A stretch of 64,000 nucleotides of DNA from JAENVU01 sp046598395 (lineage in GTDB: Bacteria > Actinomycetota > Acidimicrobiia > IMCC26256 > JAENVU01), in assembly GCA_046598395.1 (NCBI GenBank), contig JBKJIQ010000050.1, forward strand, positions 46,296-110,295. The letters are read 5' to 3'. The notes under the pieces are model-generated. The model was not told the DNA's origin, did not search any database, and saw nothing but the letters and a program-made list of their open reading frames with translations. Shown piece by piece: positions 43,281 to 52,729 of the stretch (its first letter is position 1; every line of letters begins with the position of its first letter). Made by a program: the position numbers and the translations under genes.

Positions 43281-44132
43281 CTACTTGCGGTAGTCGAAGA
43301 AGCCCTGCTTGGACTTGCGACCGAGCCGCTCGGCGCTCACCATTCGGCGCAGCAGCGGTGCGGGCGCGTAGTTCGGGTCCTTGAACTCGGCGTAGAGCGC
43401 TTCGAGAATCGAGAGGCTGGTGTCGAGGCCCACGAGGTCGAGCAGGGCCAGCGGCCCCATCGGGAAGTTGCACCCACCCTGCATTGCCGCGTCGATGTCT
43501 TCGCGAGTGGCAACTCCGGCGTCGTAGAGCTTCACCGCGTTGTTGAGGTACGGGAACAGCAGCGCGTTCACGATGAAGCCGGCCTGGTCCTTGACCTCAA
43601 CGGGGTTCTTGCCGCACGCCTCGGCGAAGGCGCGCACGGTGGTCATGGTCTCGTCGCTGGTGGTGATCGCGCGCACCAGCTCCACGAGCGGCATCATCGG
43701 CGCGGGGTTGAAGAAGTGGACACCGCAGACGAGCTCGGGTCGGCCCGTCTCCATTGCCATTTCGATCACGGGAAGGGTCGACGTGTTCGTCGCGAGAATC
43801 GCACCATCCTTCACGATCCGGTCGAGCTCACTGAAGAGGTGCTTCTTGGTGGGAAGGTCTTCGACGATCGACTCGATCACGAGGTCGCACTCGGCCAGGG
43901 CTCCGAGGTCGGTGACTGCGCTGACCCGGCCCTGGATTGCCACCCGGTCCGCGTCTTCGAGCTTGCCGCGGTCCACTTGCTTGGCGAGGGACTTCTCGAG
44001 TCCGGCCACCATCGCGTCCGCCGTCGTCTGCGACCGACTGCGCAGGACAACCTCGGTCCCTGCCTTCGCCGCGACTTCCGCGATGCCGCTCCCCATGATC
44101 CCCGAACCGACGATTCCGACCCGCTTGGTCAT
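43281..44132 (-). CDS. 3-hydroxybutyryl-CoA dehydrogenase
   Basis: NAD(P)-dependent dehydrogenase of 283 aa. It contains a Rossmann motif (RVGIVGSGIMGSGIAEVAA), LVIESIVEDLPTK, NTSTLPVIEMA, the catalytic His in GVHFFNPAPMMPLVE, and the C-terminal domain (GFIVNALLFPYLNNAV, GCNFPMGPLALLDLVGLD). It interconverts acetoacetyl-CoA and 3-hydroxybutyryl-CoA. The ATG at 44132 follows GGGAGC. It is co-transcribed with ecm. Confidence 0.93.
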   Translation of the reverse strand: MTKRVGIVGSGIMGSGIAEVAAKAGTEVVLRSRSQTTADAMVAGLEKSLAKQVDRGKLEDADRVAIQGRVSAVTDLGALAECDLVIESIVEDLPTKKHLFSELDRIVKDGAILATNTSTLPVIEMAMETGRPELVCGVHFFNPAPMMPLVELVRAITTSDETMTTVRAFAEACGKNPVEVKDQAGFIVNALLFPYLNNAVKLYDAGVATREDIDAAMQGGCNFPMGPLALLDLVGLDTSLSILEALYAEFKDPNYAPAPLLRRMVSAERLGRKSKQGFFDYRK

Positions 44133-44218
44133 TCTGTTGCTCCCCGTTGGAAAAGTGGGGAGGTTACCGACCGGTAGGTCCCATTCGCCAAGGCAAGCCC
44201 GGCGGTAGCCTCGCCGCG

Positions 44219-44917
44219 ATGCCGAACCGAACTGCCCCCAAAGGAACCCTGGCACTCATTGGCGGTGACGAATGGGGCGAACACCACCTGGCGCTCGATC
44301 GCCGTCTCCTCGAGATCAGTGGCGGTTCCGAGGTCGTGGTGCTGCCCACGGCCGCCGCGTTCGAACATCCGGACCGGGTGGGCGTGGCCGCCACCGCGCA
44401 CCTCGCCAAACTGGGCGTGACCACCAAGACGGTGCGGGTCTTGAACCGACGCGACGCCCAAGACTCGGAGAACGTGGACGCGGTGCGCTCCGCGAAGTTC
44501 GTCTACCTCGCCGACGGTTCGCCGATGCACCTGCGATCGGTGTTGAAAAGCTCGGACCTCTACGAGGCGATGCTTGCGGCGTATCGCGGTGGAGCGGTGA
44601 TCGCGGCCTGCGGTGCCGGCGCAACCGTGATCTGTGACCCGATGGTGGATCCTCGGGGCGGCGCGTACACCGTGGGCCTCGGATTCGTGAGCGGCGTCGC
44701 GGTGTTCCCGTACCACGGGACCGCGGCGAGCCATTTGCTCCAGCGCTCGGTGGAACTCAAGCCCGCCGACGCCGTGCTCGCAGGAGTGGATACCGAAACC
44801 GCGCTCATTCGCGAACCCGGCGCCGCATGGTCGGTTGCCGGGGCCGGAACGGTCACCCTCTACGGCACCGACGTCACGACCTACACCGACGGCGCGACGG
44901 GACTCGCGTTGCCGTAG
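44219..44917 (+). CDS. Peptidase S51/cyanophycinase-like protein, catalytic Ser missing
   Basis: Protein of 232 aa of the class-I glutamine-amidotransferase-like/S51 fold: LALIGGDEWGEHHLALD, VVVLPTAAAFE, VYLADGSPMHLRSVL. The nucleophile elbow normally reads G-x-S-A-G; here it is AACGAGATVICDPM (about 137-150), so the Ser is replaced by Gly. Peptidase activity is therefore unlikely. The ATG at 44219 has a TAGCCT -10 seven bases upstream. Confidence 0.8.
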   Translation: MPNRTAPKGTLALIGGDEWGEHHLALDRRLLEISGGSEVVVLPTAAAFEHPDRVGVAATAHLAKLGVTTKTVRVLNRRDAQDSENVDAVRSAKFVYLADGSPMHLRSVLKSSDLYEAMLAAYRGGAVIAACGAGATVICDPMVDPRGGAYTVGLGFVSGVAVFPYHGTAASHLLQRSVELKPADAVLAGVDTETALIREPGAAWSVAGAGTVTLYGTDVTTYTDGATGLALP

Positions 44918-44960
44918 CGCGGCCCGACCCCGCGAGTCAGTGACGCCCGCCGGTGCTGGG

Positions 44961-45737
44961 TTAGGGCTTGGTGGTCGTCGAGCTCGAAGGGGCGGGGGCG
45001 GTGGTGCTGGTCGTCGAACTTGACGACGCAGGAGCCGTCGACGAGCTACTCGGCGAGGTCTTGGTTTCCTTGATCGTGATCTTCTTGATCGTGATCTTCT
45101 TGACCGGCTTGCCGTCGGTTGCCGTGTTGACGGTCGTCATCTTCTCGATCTTCTGGGCGACGTCGAGGCCCGAAATCACGGTCCCGAAGCGGGCGTAGTC
45201 GTTGGGGATGGCGGCACCCTGGAGGCCGGTGACCACGAAGAACTGGGCATCGAAGGTGCCGGCCGGATCGGCGGGGCCCTTGGCGGCAGCCAAGGTGCCG
45301 ATCGGATAGGCGTTGGTGGGGGTTTCACCGTTCACACTCGCGCCGGTGCCGCCCTTCTGATCGCACTTCGGCGATCCGCCTTGGATCATGAAGTCCTTCG
45401 CCAGTCGGTCGATGCACAGACCGTCGTAGTACTTCTTGTCGACCAGTTCGATGAAATGCTTCGTGGCAATTGGCGCGGTCTTGGCATCCAGTGCCACGTC
45501 GATGTTGCCCTCACTGGTTTCGATCGTCGCGGTGTAGAACTTGCTCTTGCTGAAGGCGCGGCCGTCGTCACCACCGGTCGCGCTCACGATGACCGCGATG
45601 AGGACCACGGGCGCGAGCAGGATCAGCAGGTTGCGCGCCGACTTCATCCGCCGGTCGCGCTTCAGCAGCCGTTCACGCTCCTCGCGGGCGCGCTCTCGGT
45701 TCTCTTTTTGACGTTCTCGCTTAGTGGCCTTGGACAC
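44961..45737 (-). CDS. Cyclophilin-type peptidyl-prolyl cis-trans isomerase, membrane anchored
   Basis: Protein of 258 aa: a highly charged N-terminal coiled segment (RERQKENRERAREERERLL), one TM helix (NLLILLAPVVLIAVIVSA, about 36-53) and a cyclophilin domain. The domain has HFIELVDKKYYDGLCIDRLA, DFMIQGGSPKCDQKGG and QFFVVTG. A Ser/Thr/Pro tail (about 225-258) ends it. KKITIKKITIKETK is encoded by a short direct repeat at about 45068-45100. The GTG at 45737 has TAGACT eight bases upstream. Confidence 0.9.
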   Translation of the reverse strand: MSKATKRERQKENRERAREERERLLKRDRRMKSARNLLILLAPVVLIAVIVSATGGDDGRAFSKSKFYTATIETSEGNIDVALDAKTAPIATKHFIELVDKKYYDGLCIDRLAKDFMIQGGSPKCDQKGGTGASVNGETPTNAYPIGTLAAAKGPADPAGTFDAQFFVVTGLQGAAIPNDYARFGTVISGLDVAQKIEKMTTVNTATDGKPVKKITIKKITIKETKTSPSSSSTAPASSSSTTSTTAPAPSSSTTTKP

Positions 45738-45762
45738 GGCGGCGGAGTCTAGGAGCTAGGAC

Positions 45763-48063
45763 TCAGCTACCGGAGACCGGCGTCACGTACGCCCGGCACG
45801 GCTGGGCACGAATGGATGGACACGGAGCCGGAGTTGCGCCGAGATCGGGACCGTTCGGCACAATCGGAAGCACCAGTGCCGAGGGGTGGCGTTCGTCGTG
45901 GGTGATCGTGTTCACCACTTGGCCGCCGGTATCGACGGTGCCGAATGCCCATTCGGGACGGTCACCACCCGGCGCCTGAATCGTGAGGCGGATTCGGCTG
46001 CCGGCGCGGAACTGATGCGCGAAGGGGAAGATCGCGATGCGCGCCTTGGTGCGCTTGCCGGGAACGACCTCGCGCATGTCGCCCAGCTCATCGGTGTGGA
46101 AGGGGTTGAGGTCAGTGGACCGAGCCTCGTCGAGCTTGCGGTGGCTGAGCTTCAGCCACCCGTTCTGCACGTACCGCTCCTGGCCATCGGGCAGGACTTC
46201 GGTGATTGTGGCCTGCAGGTCGGTGTCGGTCGCGGTCGTGGAAATCCAGAGATCCACACTTCCGGTGCCGGCCATCGACAGGGTGTGTCCGAGCGGCTTG
46301 GTCACATACGACACGGAAGCGCCGTCCACGACGGGTTCCCAGTTGTAGGTCGGGTTCGCACCCCAAATGTTGCCGCCCTGGAAGTTCTTTCGGGGTCGCA
46401 AGGTGGGGTCGGGGCGGTAGGAGTCCGGGCCCTCGTCTGCGCCGGGAGCCAGCTTCTTCAAGCGGCCGTCGGAGCGGAGGTGCCAGGTGCGGGCCAAGGT
46501 GTTGGGGATCGGCCACGCCGCAAAGCGCGACTCTCCTCGCGGCATCAATGCGCCCGGGGCGAACCCCTCCGCGTTCCCCGTTTCCCAGAGGATCTGGACT
46601 CGTGGCTCGGCTTCGTAGGCGGTGCGGGCTTCGTCGTAGTTGAGGCCAGGGAACCGGTCCGGCGGGATGCTCAATCCGCCAATACCGGTAATGGTGCTCC
46701 ACAGCACCGGTGCAAAGGCCCGGATGAACGGGGAGACCTGCGGTGCCCGGTGGCCAACGTAGAGGTCGAGGAACTCACTGGTTGCGAGCAGCGCCGTGGG
46801 ATCGAGCGACTCGGTGTGCACACCGTTCTGGCCGAGCACCCGAACGTAGGTATTCGGGTCGAACCGAGTGAGCATGTTGGGCCAGTGGCCACCGGTCTGC
46901 TCGTCTTGCCACGCACCGACGACGAACACCTTCGCCTTGATGTCCTTCACGAACTCGGCGGGGGCGAGGGAGTCACTGCCGTGCGGGAAGTCGTAGGTGA
47001 ACTCGGGATCGAGTTGCGGCGACGGGTTCGGGTGGTTGTAGGTCTGGGCTACCAGATCCACGTTCTGGCCGCGCAAGAGCATGTTGTCGGCACAGGTGGC
47101 GTCGCCATTGTTGATTCGGTTGACGACCCAACCCGGGGCGTTCGGGTTTGGCCACTTGTTCTGCTCGACCCGCTCGGTTCCCCAGCCGAGGGCGAAGCCG
47201 TTGTTGAAGATCCCGCCCGGATAGAGGGTGCCGCGCCAGGTGTCGTCGATGACCGACACCGGCGTGATCGCGTCGAGGTGCGGTGGCGCGGAGCGGGCCA
47301 CGAACAGTTGGCTGATGCCGGCATACGAGATACCGACCATGCCCACATGTCCATCAGACCAGGGCTGGGCCGCGATGGTCTCCACCGCGTCGTAACCGTC
47401 GAGGGCCTGGAGGTTCTCGAAGAAGTTGAAGGCGCCACCGGAGCAGCCGCTTCCCCGGATGTTGATGCCGACCCACGCGTAGCCGCTGGGGGGCATGAGC
47501 AGCTTGTACTGCGGCTGGCCCGTGGTGGGGCTCGACGGGTCGTAGCCCGAGTATTCCATCACCGTGGGGTAGGGACCGTTCTCCGGCGGGCCCGGCAGCA
47601 CGATCTGCACGGAGAGTTGCGTACCGTCACGGGTGGTGAGGTAGCCGTAACCCGAGTTGGCGCCCATGTTCCCGACTTCGAGTTGCTGGCCGGTGTAGAG
47701 CGACTGGGGTGGAATAGCTGCGGCATCGAGGACAGTGATGGGACCGGCAGTCAGCGTTTGCGCGCCGTCGTGGATCTCGATCGTGTACCCGGCGCGTGCC
47801 TTGAGATTGTGGAAGTTGAAGCCGCCCAGGCTGTCGACGGTCTGCGATTGCAGAATCGCGCCCTTGCGGATCAGGTCGATCGCCGCGCCCGGCGGCGCGT
47901 GCAGGACCGCGATTTGGTGCACGCTGCCGCGCACCACGAGCCCGGGGTCCACCACGGCGGGCCCAGCGAGTGCGCCTGGGCGTGATGCCCCGGCGCCGGT
48001 GCCGATGACGGGAATTGCGATGGCAACGATCATGGCGATCGCGAGAAGACGAGCGTTCCGCAC
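45763..48063 (-). CDS. Secreted CocE/X-Pro dipeptidyl-peptidase family hydrolase
   Basis: Protein of 766 aa. An N-terminal signal peptide (NARLLAIAMIVAIAIPVIG) precedes a carboxypeptidase-like beta domain (about 30-110). Then comes an alpha/beta-hydrolase with PTVMEYSGYDPSS, NIRGSGCSGG and the nucleophile elbow GMVGISYAGISQLF (about 265). A C-terminal jelly-roll domain holds SVDLWISTTATDTDLQATI. It probably acts on esters or peptides outside the cell. The GTG at 48063 follows GGGAGGG by five bases; the frame extends into lysC on the other strand but that part is not conserved. Confidence 0.88.
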   Translation of the reverse strand: MRNARLLAIAMIVAIAIPVIGTGAGASRPGALAGPAVVDPGLVVRGSVHQIAVLHAPPGAAIDLIRKGAILQSQTVDSLGGFNFHNLKARAGYTIEIHDGAQTLTAGPITVLDAAAIPPQSLYTGQQLEVGNMGANSGYGYLTTRDGTQLSVQIVLPGPPENGPYPTVMEYSGYDPSSPTTGQPQYKLLMPPSGYAWVGINIRGSGCSGGAFNFFENLQALDGYDAVETIAAQPWSDGHVGMVGISYAGISQLFVARSAPPHLDAITPVSVIDDTWRGTLYPGGIFNNGFALGWGTERVEQNKWPNPNAPGWVVNRINNGDATCADNMLLRGQNVDLVAQTYNHPNPSPQLDPEFTYDFPHGSDSLAPAEFVKDIKAKVFVVGAWQDEQTGGHWPNMLTRFDPNTYVRVLGQNGVHTESLDPTALLATSEFLDLYVGHRAPQVSPFIRAFAPVLWSTITGIGGLSIPPDRFPGLNYDEARTAYEAEPRVQILWETGNAEGFAPGALMPRGESRFAAWPIPNTLARTWHLRSDGRLKKLAPGADEGPDSYRPDPTLRPRKNFQGGNIWGANPTYNWEPVVDGASVSYVTKPLGHTLSMAGTGSVDLWISTTATDTDLQATITEVLPDGQERYVQNGWLKLSHRKLDEARSTDLNPFHTDELGDMREVVPGKRTKARIAIFPFAHQFRAGSRIRLTIQAPGGDRPEWAFGTVDTGGQVVNTITHDERHPSALVLPIVPNGPDLGATPAPCPSIRAQPCRAYVTPVSGS

Positions 48064-48177
48064 GGTGACCCTCCCAGGGTGAAGGGGGCATTGTGGCAGA
48101 AATCCGACGTCCAATCGACAGTCGAACGACCCGGTTTTTGTCCAAGACTTGATGCGAGCGGCAGGTACCCTCGTTTC

Positions 48178-49395
48178 GTGGCCTTGATCGTGCAGAAATT
48201 TGGAGGGACCTCCGTAGCCGATCCCGACCGAATCCGCGCCGTCGCTGATCACATTGTGCGGACCCATCGCGCCGGGAATCAGGTGGTGGTGGTCGTCTCG
48301 GCGATGGGCAAGACCACTGACGATCTGGTCCGGCTCGCGAACGACGTCTCGCACCATCCCCACGGCCGCGAGATGGATATGTTGCTCACCGCGGGCGAGC
48401 GCATCTCGATGGCACTCGTGTGTATGGCCACTATCGAGCTGGGCGTGCACGCAGTGAGCTTCACGGGATCACAGGCCGGGATTGTGACGGACACGGTCCA
48501 CGGGAAGGCCAAGATTCTCGAGGTCAAGGGCGACCGGATTCGCGAGACGCTCGCGGCCGGTGCCGTCGCCGTCGTGGCCGGCTTCCAGGGGATCTCTATC
48601 GAACGCGATATCACTACCCTTGGCCGTGGCGGCTCCGACACCACCGCTGTCGCACTGGCTGCCACGTTGGGCGCGGAAGTCTGTGAGATCTATACCGACG
48701 TGTCGGGTGTGTTCACCGCAGATCCGAGGGTGGTGCCCGAGGCGCGCAAGCTGGCGCAGGTCTCGTTCGAAGAGATGCTCGAAATGGCGGCCACCGGCGG
48801 CAAGGTGTTGGCGTTGCGATCCGTGGAGTTCGCGCGCAACTACGGAGTGCCCGTGCACGTCCGCTCCTCGTTCACTTGGGAGCCGGGCACTTGGGTTGTC
48901 GAGGAGGACCCCACCATGGAACAAGCGATCATCTCCGGTGTCACCCACGACACCTCCGAAGCCAAGGTCACGATCGCGCAGGTCGCCGACCGACCGGGGG
49001 TTGCTGCGTCACTCTTTCGCGCGCTCGCCGATGATTCGGTGAACGTCGACATGATCGTGCAGAACGTGTCGACGGCCGGTCATACCGACATCTCGTTCAC
49101 AGTTCCGAAGGATGACCTCCATCGCGCGATCGGCGTGATGGAAAAGGTCGCGGCCGATATCGAAGCCACCGGCGTGACCCACGATTCCGATGTGGCTCGT
49201 GTCAGTCTCGTGGGCGCGGGCATGAAGACGAATCCCGGTGTTGCCGCGAAGATGTTCGAGGTCTTGGCGCACGAGAAAGTGAACATCGAGATGATCAGTA
49301 CGTCGTCCATTCGCATCTCGTGTGTGGTGCCCGCGGTCGACGTCGAACGAGCGGTACAGGCCCTCCACCGGGCTTTCGAGTTGGAAAAGGCCTAA
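48178..49395 (+). CDS. lysC: Aspartate kinase
   Basis: Enzyme of 405 aa that phosphorylates aspartate as the first step to lysine, threonine and methionine. KFGGTSVADPDRIR and DITTLGRGGSDTTAVALAA form the kinase site. Two ACT domains follow (VADRPGVAASLFRAL and VGAGMKTNPGVAAKMFEVL) for feedback control. The GTG at 48178 has a TACCCT -10 six bases upstream. It is followed by asd 58 bases later, the classic actinobacterial lysC-asd pair. Confidence 0.96.
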   Translation: MALIVQKFGGTSVADPDRIRAVADHIVRTHRAGNQVVVVVSAMGKTTDDLVRLANDVSHHPHGREMDMLLTAGERISMALVCMATIELGVHAVSFTGSQAGIVTDTVHGKAKILEVKGDRIRETLAAGAVAVVAGFQGISIERDITTLGRGGSDTTAVALAATLGAEVCEIYTDVSGVFTADPRVVPEARKLAQVSFEEMLEMAATGGKVLALRSVEFARNYGVPVHVRSSFTWEPGTWVVEEDPTMEQAIISGVTHDTSEAKVTIAQVADRPGVAASLFRALADDSVNVDMIVQNVSTAGHTDISFTVPKDDLHRAIGVMEKVAADIEATGVTHDSDVARVSLVGAGMKTNPGVAAKMFEVLAHEKVNIEMISTSSIRISCVVPAVDVERAVQALHRAFELEKA

Positions 49396-49453
49396 GGCAG
49401 GCCGGGAACGGCCGATACCCTTTTCCACTGATGTTCGAGAGGGGTGGCGCGTC

Positions 49454-50485
49454 GTGACGGTCAATGTCGGGGTGATCGGGGCCACGGGCCTCGTTGGACA
49501 AGAGATGCTGCGGATTCTCGAGCAGCGCGACTTTCCCGTGGGGCGGTTGCGCGCCTACGCCTCGCCGCGATCGCTGGGTCGGGAGCTGGCCTTCAACGAT
49601 GGCATCGCTGCCTGTGAAGTGCTGCGAGACGGATGCTTCGACGGTCTCGACCTGGTGATCGTGGATGTCGACGATGCGCTCGCGTTGGAGTGGGCGCCAG
49701 TTGCAGCCGCAGCGGGCGCTCGCGTCATCGATAACTCAGCCGCGTTCCGCATGGACCGCGAGGTTCCACTCGTGGTGGCGGAGGTCAACCCGGAGGACCT
49801 CCAGGACCTGCCGAAGGGAATCGCGTCGTGTCCGAACTGTACGACGATGGTGCTGGTCACCGCGCTCTCGCCGTTGCAGAAGGCCGCGGGGATCGAGCGC
49901 ATGGTGGTGTCCACCTACCAGTCGGTGTCCGGCGCCGGCGCGCCGGGGATCGTGGAGCTCGACACGCAGTGGAACAAGTTCGCGGGTGACGCCGAGTCGC
50001 TGCGCCGCGCCGCGACGATCGATGGATTCATCACGCCGGGCCAGGTGTGGTCCAAGCCAATCGCCGGCAATGTGATTCCACTCGCGGGCTCGGTGAAGGA
50101 CGCGGGCTACACGAGCGAAGAGTGGAAGCTCGTCTTTGAGAGTCGCAAGATCCTGCACGACGACTCGATGCGGATCACTGCCACTTGTGTGCGTGTGCCG
50201 GTCTACGTGGGCCATGCGATGAGCGCGAATGTGCAGTTCCGCGATCCGATGTCGAAGGCGCTCGCGGTTGAGTTGCTCACGAACGCGCCCGGCGTGTTGC
50301 TCGTCGACGGCGGCGACGGTGCCCCCACCGCCCTCGACGGCGCGGGCATCGATCCCGTGCTCGTCGGCCGGCTGCGGGAAGACCCAACTCAGGCGAACAC
50401 CCTCGACCTTTGGGTCACCGGCGACAACCTGCGCAAGGGCGCAGCCTTGAACGCAGTCCAAATGGCCGAGGTCCTGGTCGCCTGA
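49454..50485 (+). CDS. asd: Aspartate-semialdehyde dehydrogenase
   Basis: Enzyme of 343 aa that reduces aspartyl phosphate. It contains the NADP motif VGVIGATGLVGQEML, DNSAAFRMDREVPLVVAEVN, the nucleophile Cys in IASCPNCTTM (about 126) and SGAGAPGIVEL. RVPVYVGHAMSANVQF carries the catalytic His. The GTG at 49454 follows GAGAGGGG. It is in the same unit as lysC. Confidence 0.95.
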   Translation: MTVNVGVIGATGLVGQEMLRILEQRDFPVGRLRAYASPRSLGRELAFNDGIAACEVLRDGCFDGLDLVIVDVDDALALEWAPVAAAAGARVIDNSAAFRMDREVPLVVAEVNPEDLQDLPKGIASCPNCTTMVLVTALSPLQKAAGIERMVVSTYQSVSGAGAPGIVELDTQWNKFAGDAESLRRAATIDGFITPGQVWSKPIAGNVIPLAGSVKDAGYTSEEWKLVFESRKILHDDSMRITATCVRVPVYVGHAMSANVQFRDPMSKALAVELLTNAPGVLLVDGGDGAPTALDGAGIDPVLVGRLREDPTQANTLDLWVTGDNLRKGAALNAVQMAEVLVA

Positions 50486-50489
50486 TCGA

Positions 50490-51688
50490 ACGGTCAGCGG
50501 GTTGGCGGTTCGGGTACGAGAGCCGCGCGGAGCTACCAAGTTGCGAGCCCCACGGTGTCGCGTGTGTACCACTCCTCTGCGGTGTTGCTGCCCGACGGCC
50601 GCGTTGCCACGTTCGGTGGGAACCCAACGGGCTCGTTCGAAATGCGCATCGAGGTCTTCACCCCGCCGTACCTCCAAACCGGAACCGCGCGGCCCAGCGT
50701 CACGGGCGCGGCCAGTGACTTCCACTATGGCGATTACGCCGCGTTCGCCACCACCCAAGCCTCTGTCATCACCTCCGTGGTGTTGGTGCGGCCGGCGGCC
50801 ACCACTCACGAAAGCGACCCGAACCAGCGACTCATCGATGTTGGCTTCACGAAGACAAGCACGGGTGTCTCGATCACGCTGCCGGCTGAACGGAACCTGG
50901 CTCCTCCGGGTTGGTACATGCTGTTCGTGGTGGACGCCAACGGAGTTCCGTCGGTCGCGAAGTGGGTACACCTCGATGGTGCGGGGGTCACGCCCAAGGG
51001 CGGCTACGAACTCGACGGGTTCGGTGGACTCCATCCGCTTGCGGTGGCGGGAGGCGCCGTTGCTCCGTCGGTGAACCGAGGCCCCTATTGGCCCGGTTAG
51101 GACATCGCCCGCGCGGTCACCCGCCGGCCGAACCGGAAGGGCGGGTACGTCCTCGATGGCTTCGGCGGCGTCCATCCATTCGCGTCGGGGACGGCGGTGC
51201 TTCCGCCTGCCATCCAGGGAACGCCGTATTGGGCGGGGTGGGATATTGCTCGGGGGATTGCCCTGTTGCCGAACGGCTCGGGCGGGTACGTCCTCGATGG
51301 CTTCGGCGGGATTCACCCGTTCCGCGCGGGTGCCGGGACGATGCCTCCGGCGATTTCCGGCGCGCCCTACTGGGGCGGGCAGGACCGGGCCAGGGGGATC
51401 ACCATCCTCCCCGATGGCAGCGGGGGGTACATGGTCGATTCCTCTGGCGCGTTGTTCCCGTTCCGCATCGGATCCGGCGGGCCCGGTGTACCGGCGGTCG
51501 CGGGTCCCTACGCGCCCGGCGCCGCGCCGGTGCGAGGTGTCGCGCTCCAACCGAACGGTGCTGCGGGGGTCGGGCTCGACGGCTTCGGCGGCATCCACGC
51601 GTTCGCGGTGGCGGGCGGCGTGCCGCTGCCGATCACGGGCGCGCCGTACTGGCCGGGCTGGCCCATCGCTCGCAACATCTCCATCTGA
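50490..51688 (+). pseudogene. Galactose-oxidase-like C-terminal domain with YVLDGFGG repeats, truncated and amber-interrupted
   Basis: The frame begins without a start in the last Kelch blade (RVYHSSAVLLPDGRVATFGG). It continues through a DUF1929-type beta domain (FEMRIEVFTPPYLQTG, PPGWYMLFVVDANGVPS) and then about four repeats of 45 residues with GGYVLDGFGGIHPF and PYWxGWDIARGI. At 51098-51100 the frame has TAG exactly where the repeats have Trp codon TGG, and it resumes in the same frame to 51688. The 5' two thirds of the Kelch propeller and any signal peptide are absent. This looks like a secreted carbohydrate/alcohol oxidase relic. Confidence 0.8.
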
Positions 51689-51700
51689 GCGGCGCGATTG

Positions 51701-52666
51701 CTAGCCGCCGGCGCGCCAGGCGACGTCACGGCACGCGGTCATCATCGGCGCGACGAATGTGGAGCGCGAGCACGCGATGTGGCCGTCGTCGTGTTCGACG
51801 AGTCGCGCCTTGCGAATCATCGTGACGAGCTCGGTCTGGTTCGCGGGATCGACGAGCCGGTCCCGGTCGGTGCGGATCACTGCGGTCGGGACGTCGACGT
51901 CACCGATCCAGTCGTGTGAATCGAAGCGCGTGATGCTGTTCGCGGCCTCGGCGAGCATGCGGAGGTCGTGTCGGCGCATCTCGTCCGCGGCCCACTCGAG
52001 GAAACCGGCGGGCCGGTTGGCGCGGACCCGCCGTAGCAACCCGGCACCGGCGGCGGGCACCGCGGCCAGGTGCTCGGTCACCCGCGCGATTCCGGCCAGT
52101 GTCGCAAGGTAGGCGTCGGTGACTCGAGGAGATCCGAACGCGAGCTGGGGTGCCGTTGCGCAGAAGACCAGCCCCGCGACCTTCTCGGGGTGGCGTTTCC
52201 ATAGCAGCTGCGCCACTGGACCGCCCATGGAGTAGCCGGCCGCGATGACAGGCCCGGTGCCGAGTACGTCGACGAGCGCGGCGATGTCGTCCGCGCAGTC
52301 GGCGAGGCGCATACGACGGCGTGATCGGATTCCGCGGGCGTGGCCGCGCAGGTCGGGTGCGATCACGTGAAACTCGGAACCCAGCGCTTCGAAGGTCCGG
52401 AACCAGTTGAGCCCGCCGCTCGCCATGTAGCCGTGCAGCAGCACCAACGTGGGCGCGCCGGGAGGGCCGTCGATCTCGCGAACGAAGGTGGTGCCCCGGC
52501 CGGGGAGCTCCACGCGGCGACCGAACGGTACGGCCGGGCCCATGCGGCCGTCGGCGCGCACGACCGATTCGGGTACCCGATCTCCGACCACGAGCCGAAG
52601 TACATCAGTTGCGGTTGCTTGCACGCGCGCCTCCCGAGCTGCCACCTGCTGCAACCATGCTGCCAC
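51701..52666 (-). CDS. Alpha/beta-hydrolase
   Basis: Hydrolase of 321 aa with an oxyanion HGYMASGG (about 90), APDLRGHARG, the nucleophile elbow AAGYSMGGPVAQL (about 152), Asp in IRTDRDRLVD (about 275) and His in EHDDGHIACS (about 300). An N-terminal helical extension of about 60 residues precedes the fold. The substrate is unknown. The GTG at 52666 is one choice; the frame is open further upstream across the divergent promoter of the next gene. Confidence 0.85.
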   Translation of the reverse strand: MAAWLQQVAAREARVQATATDVLRLVVGDRVPESVVRADGRMGPAVPFGRRVELPGRGTTFVREIDGPPGAPTLVLLHGYMASGGLNWFRTFEALGSEFHVIAPDLRGHARGIRSRRRMRLADCADDIAALVDVLGTGPVIAAGYSMGGPVAQLLWKRHPEKVAGLVFCATAPQLAFGSPRVTDAYLATLAGIARVTEHLAAVPAAGAGLLRRVRANRPAGFLEWAADEMRRHDLRMLAEAANSITRFDSHDWIGDVDVPTAVIRTDRDRLVDPANQTELVTMIRKARLVEHDDGHIACSRSTFVAPMMTACRDVAWRAGG

Positions 52667-52729
52667 GGTTCGCGACCCTGGGAAACCAACCCTGCCCACC
52701 GGTGGCGGAATCGCCCTAACCTCGACCGC

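Noticed and set aside
45886..47985. 699-aa plus-strand open frame
   Set aside because: Antisense to the CocE-family gene, which has a clear signal peptide, catalytic motif and RBS.
49736..51598. 620-aa minus-strand open frame
   Set aside because: Antisense to asd and the repeat pseudogene; low-complexity Arg/Pro-rich translation.
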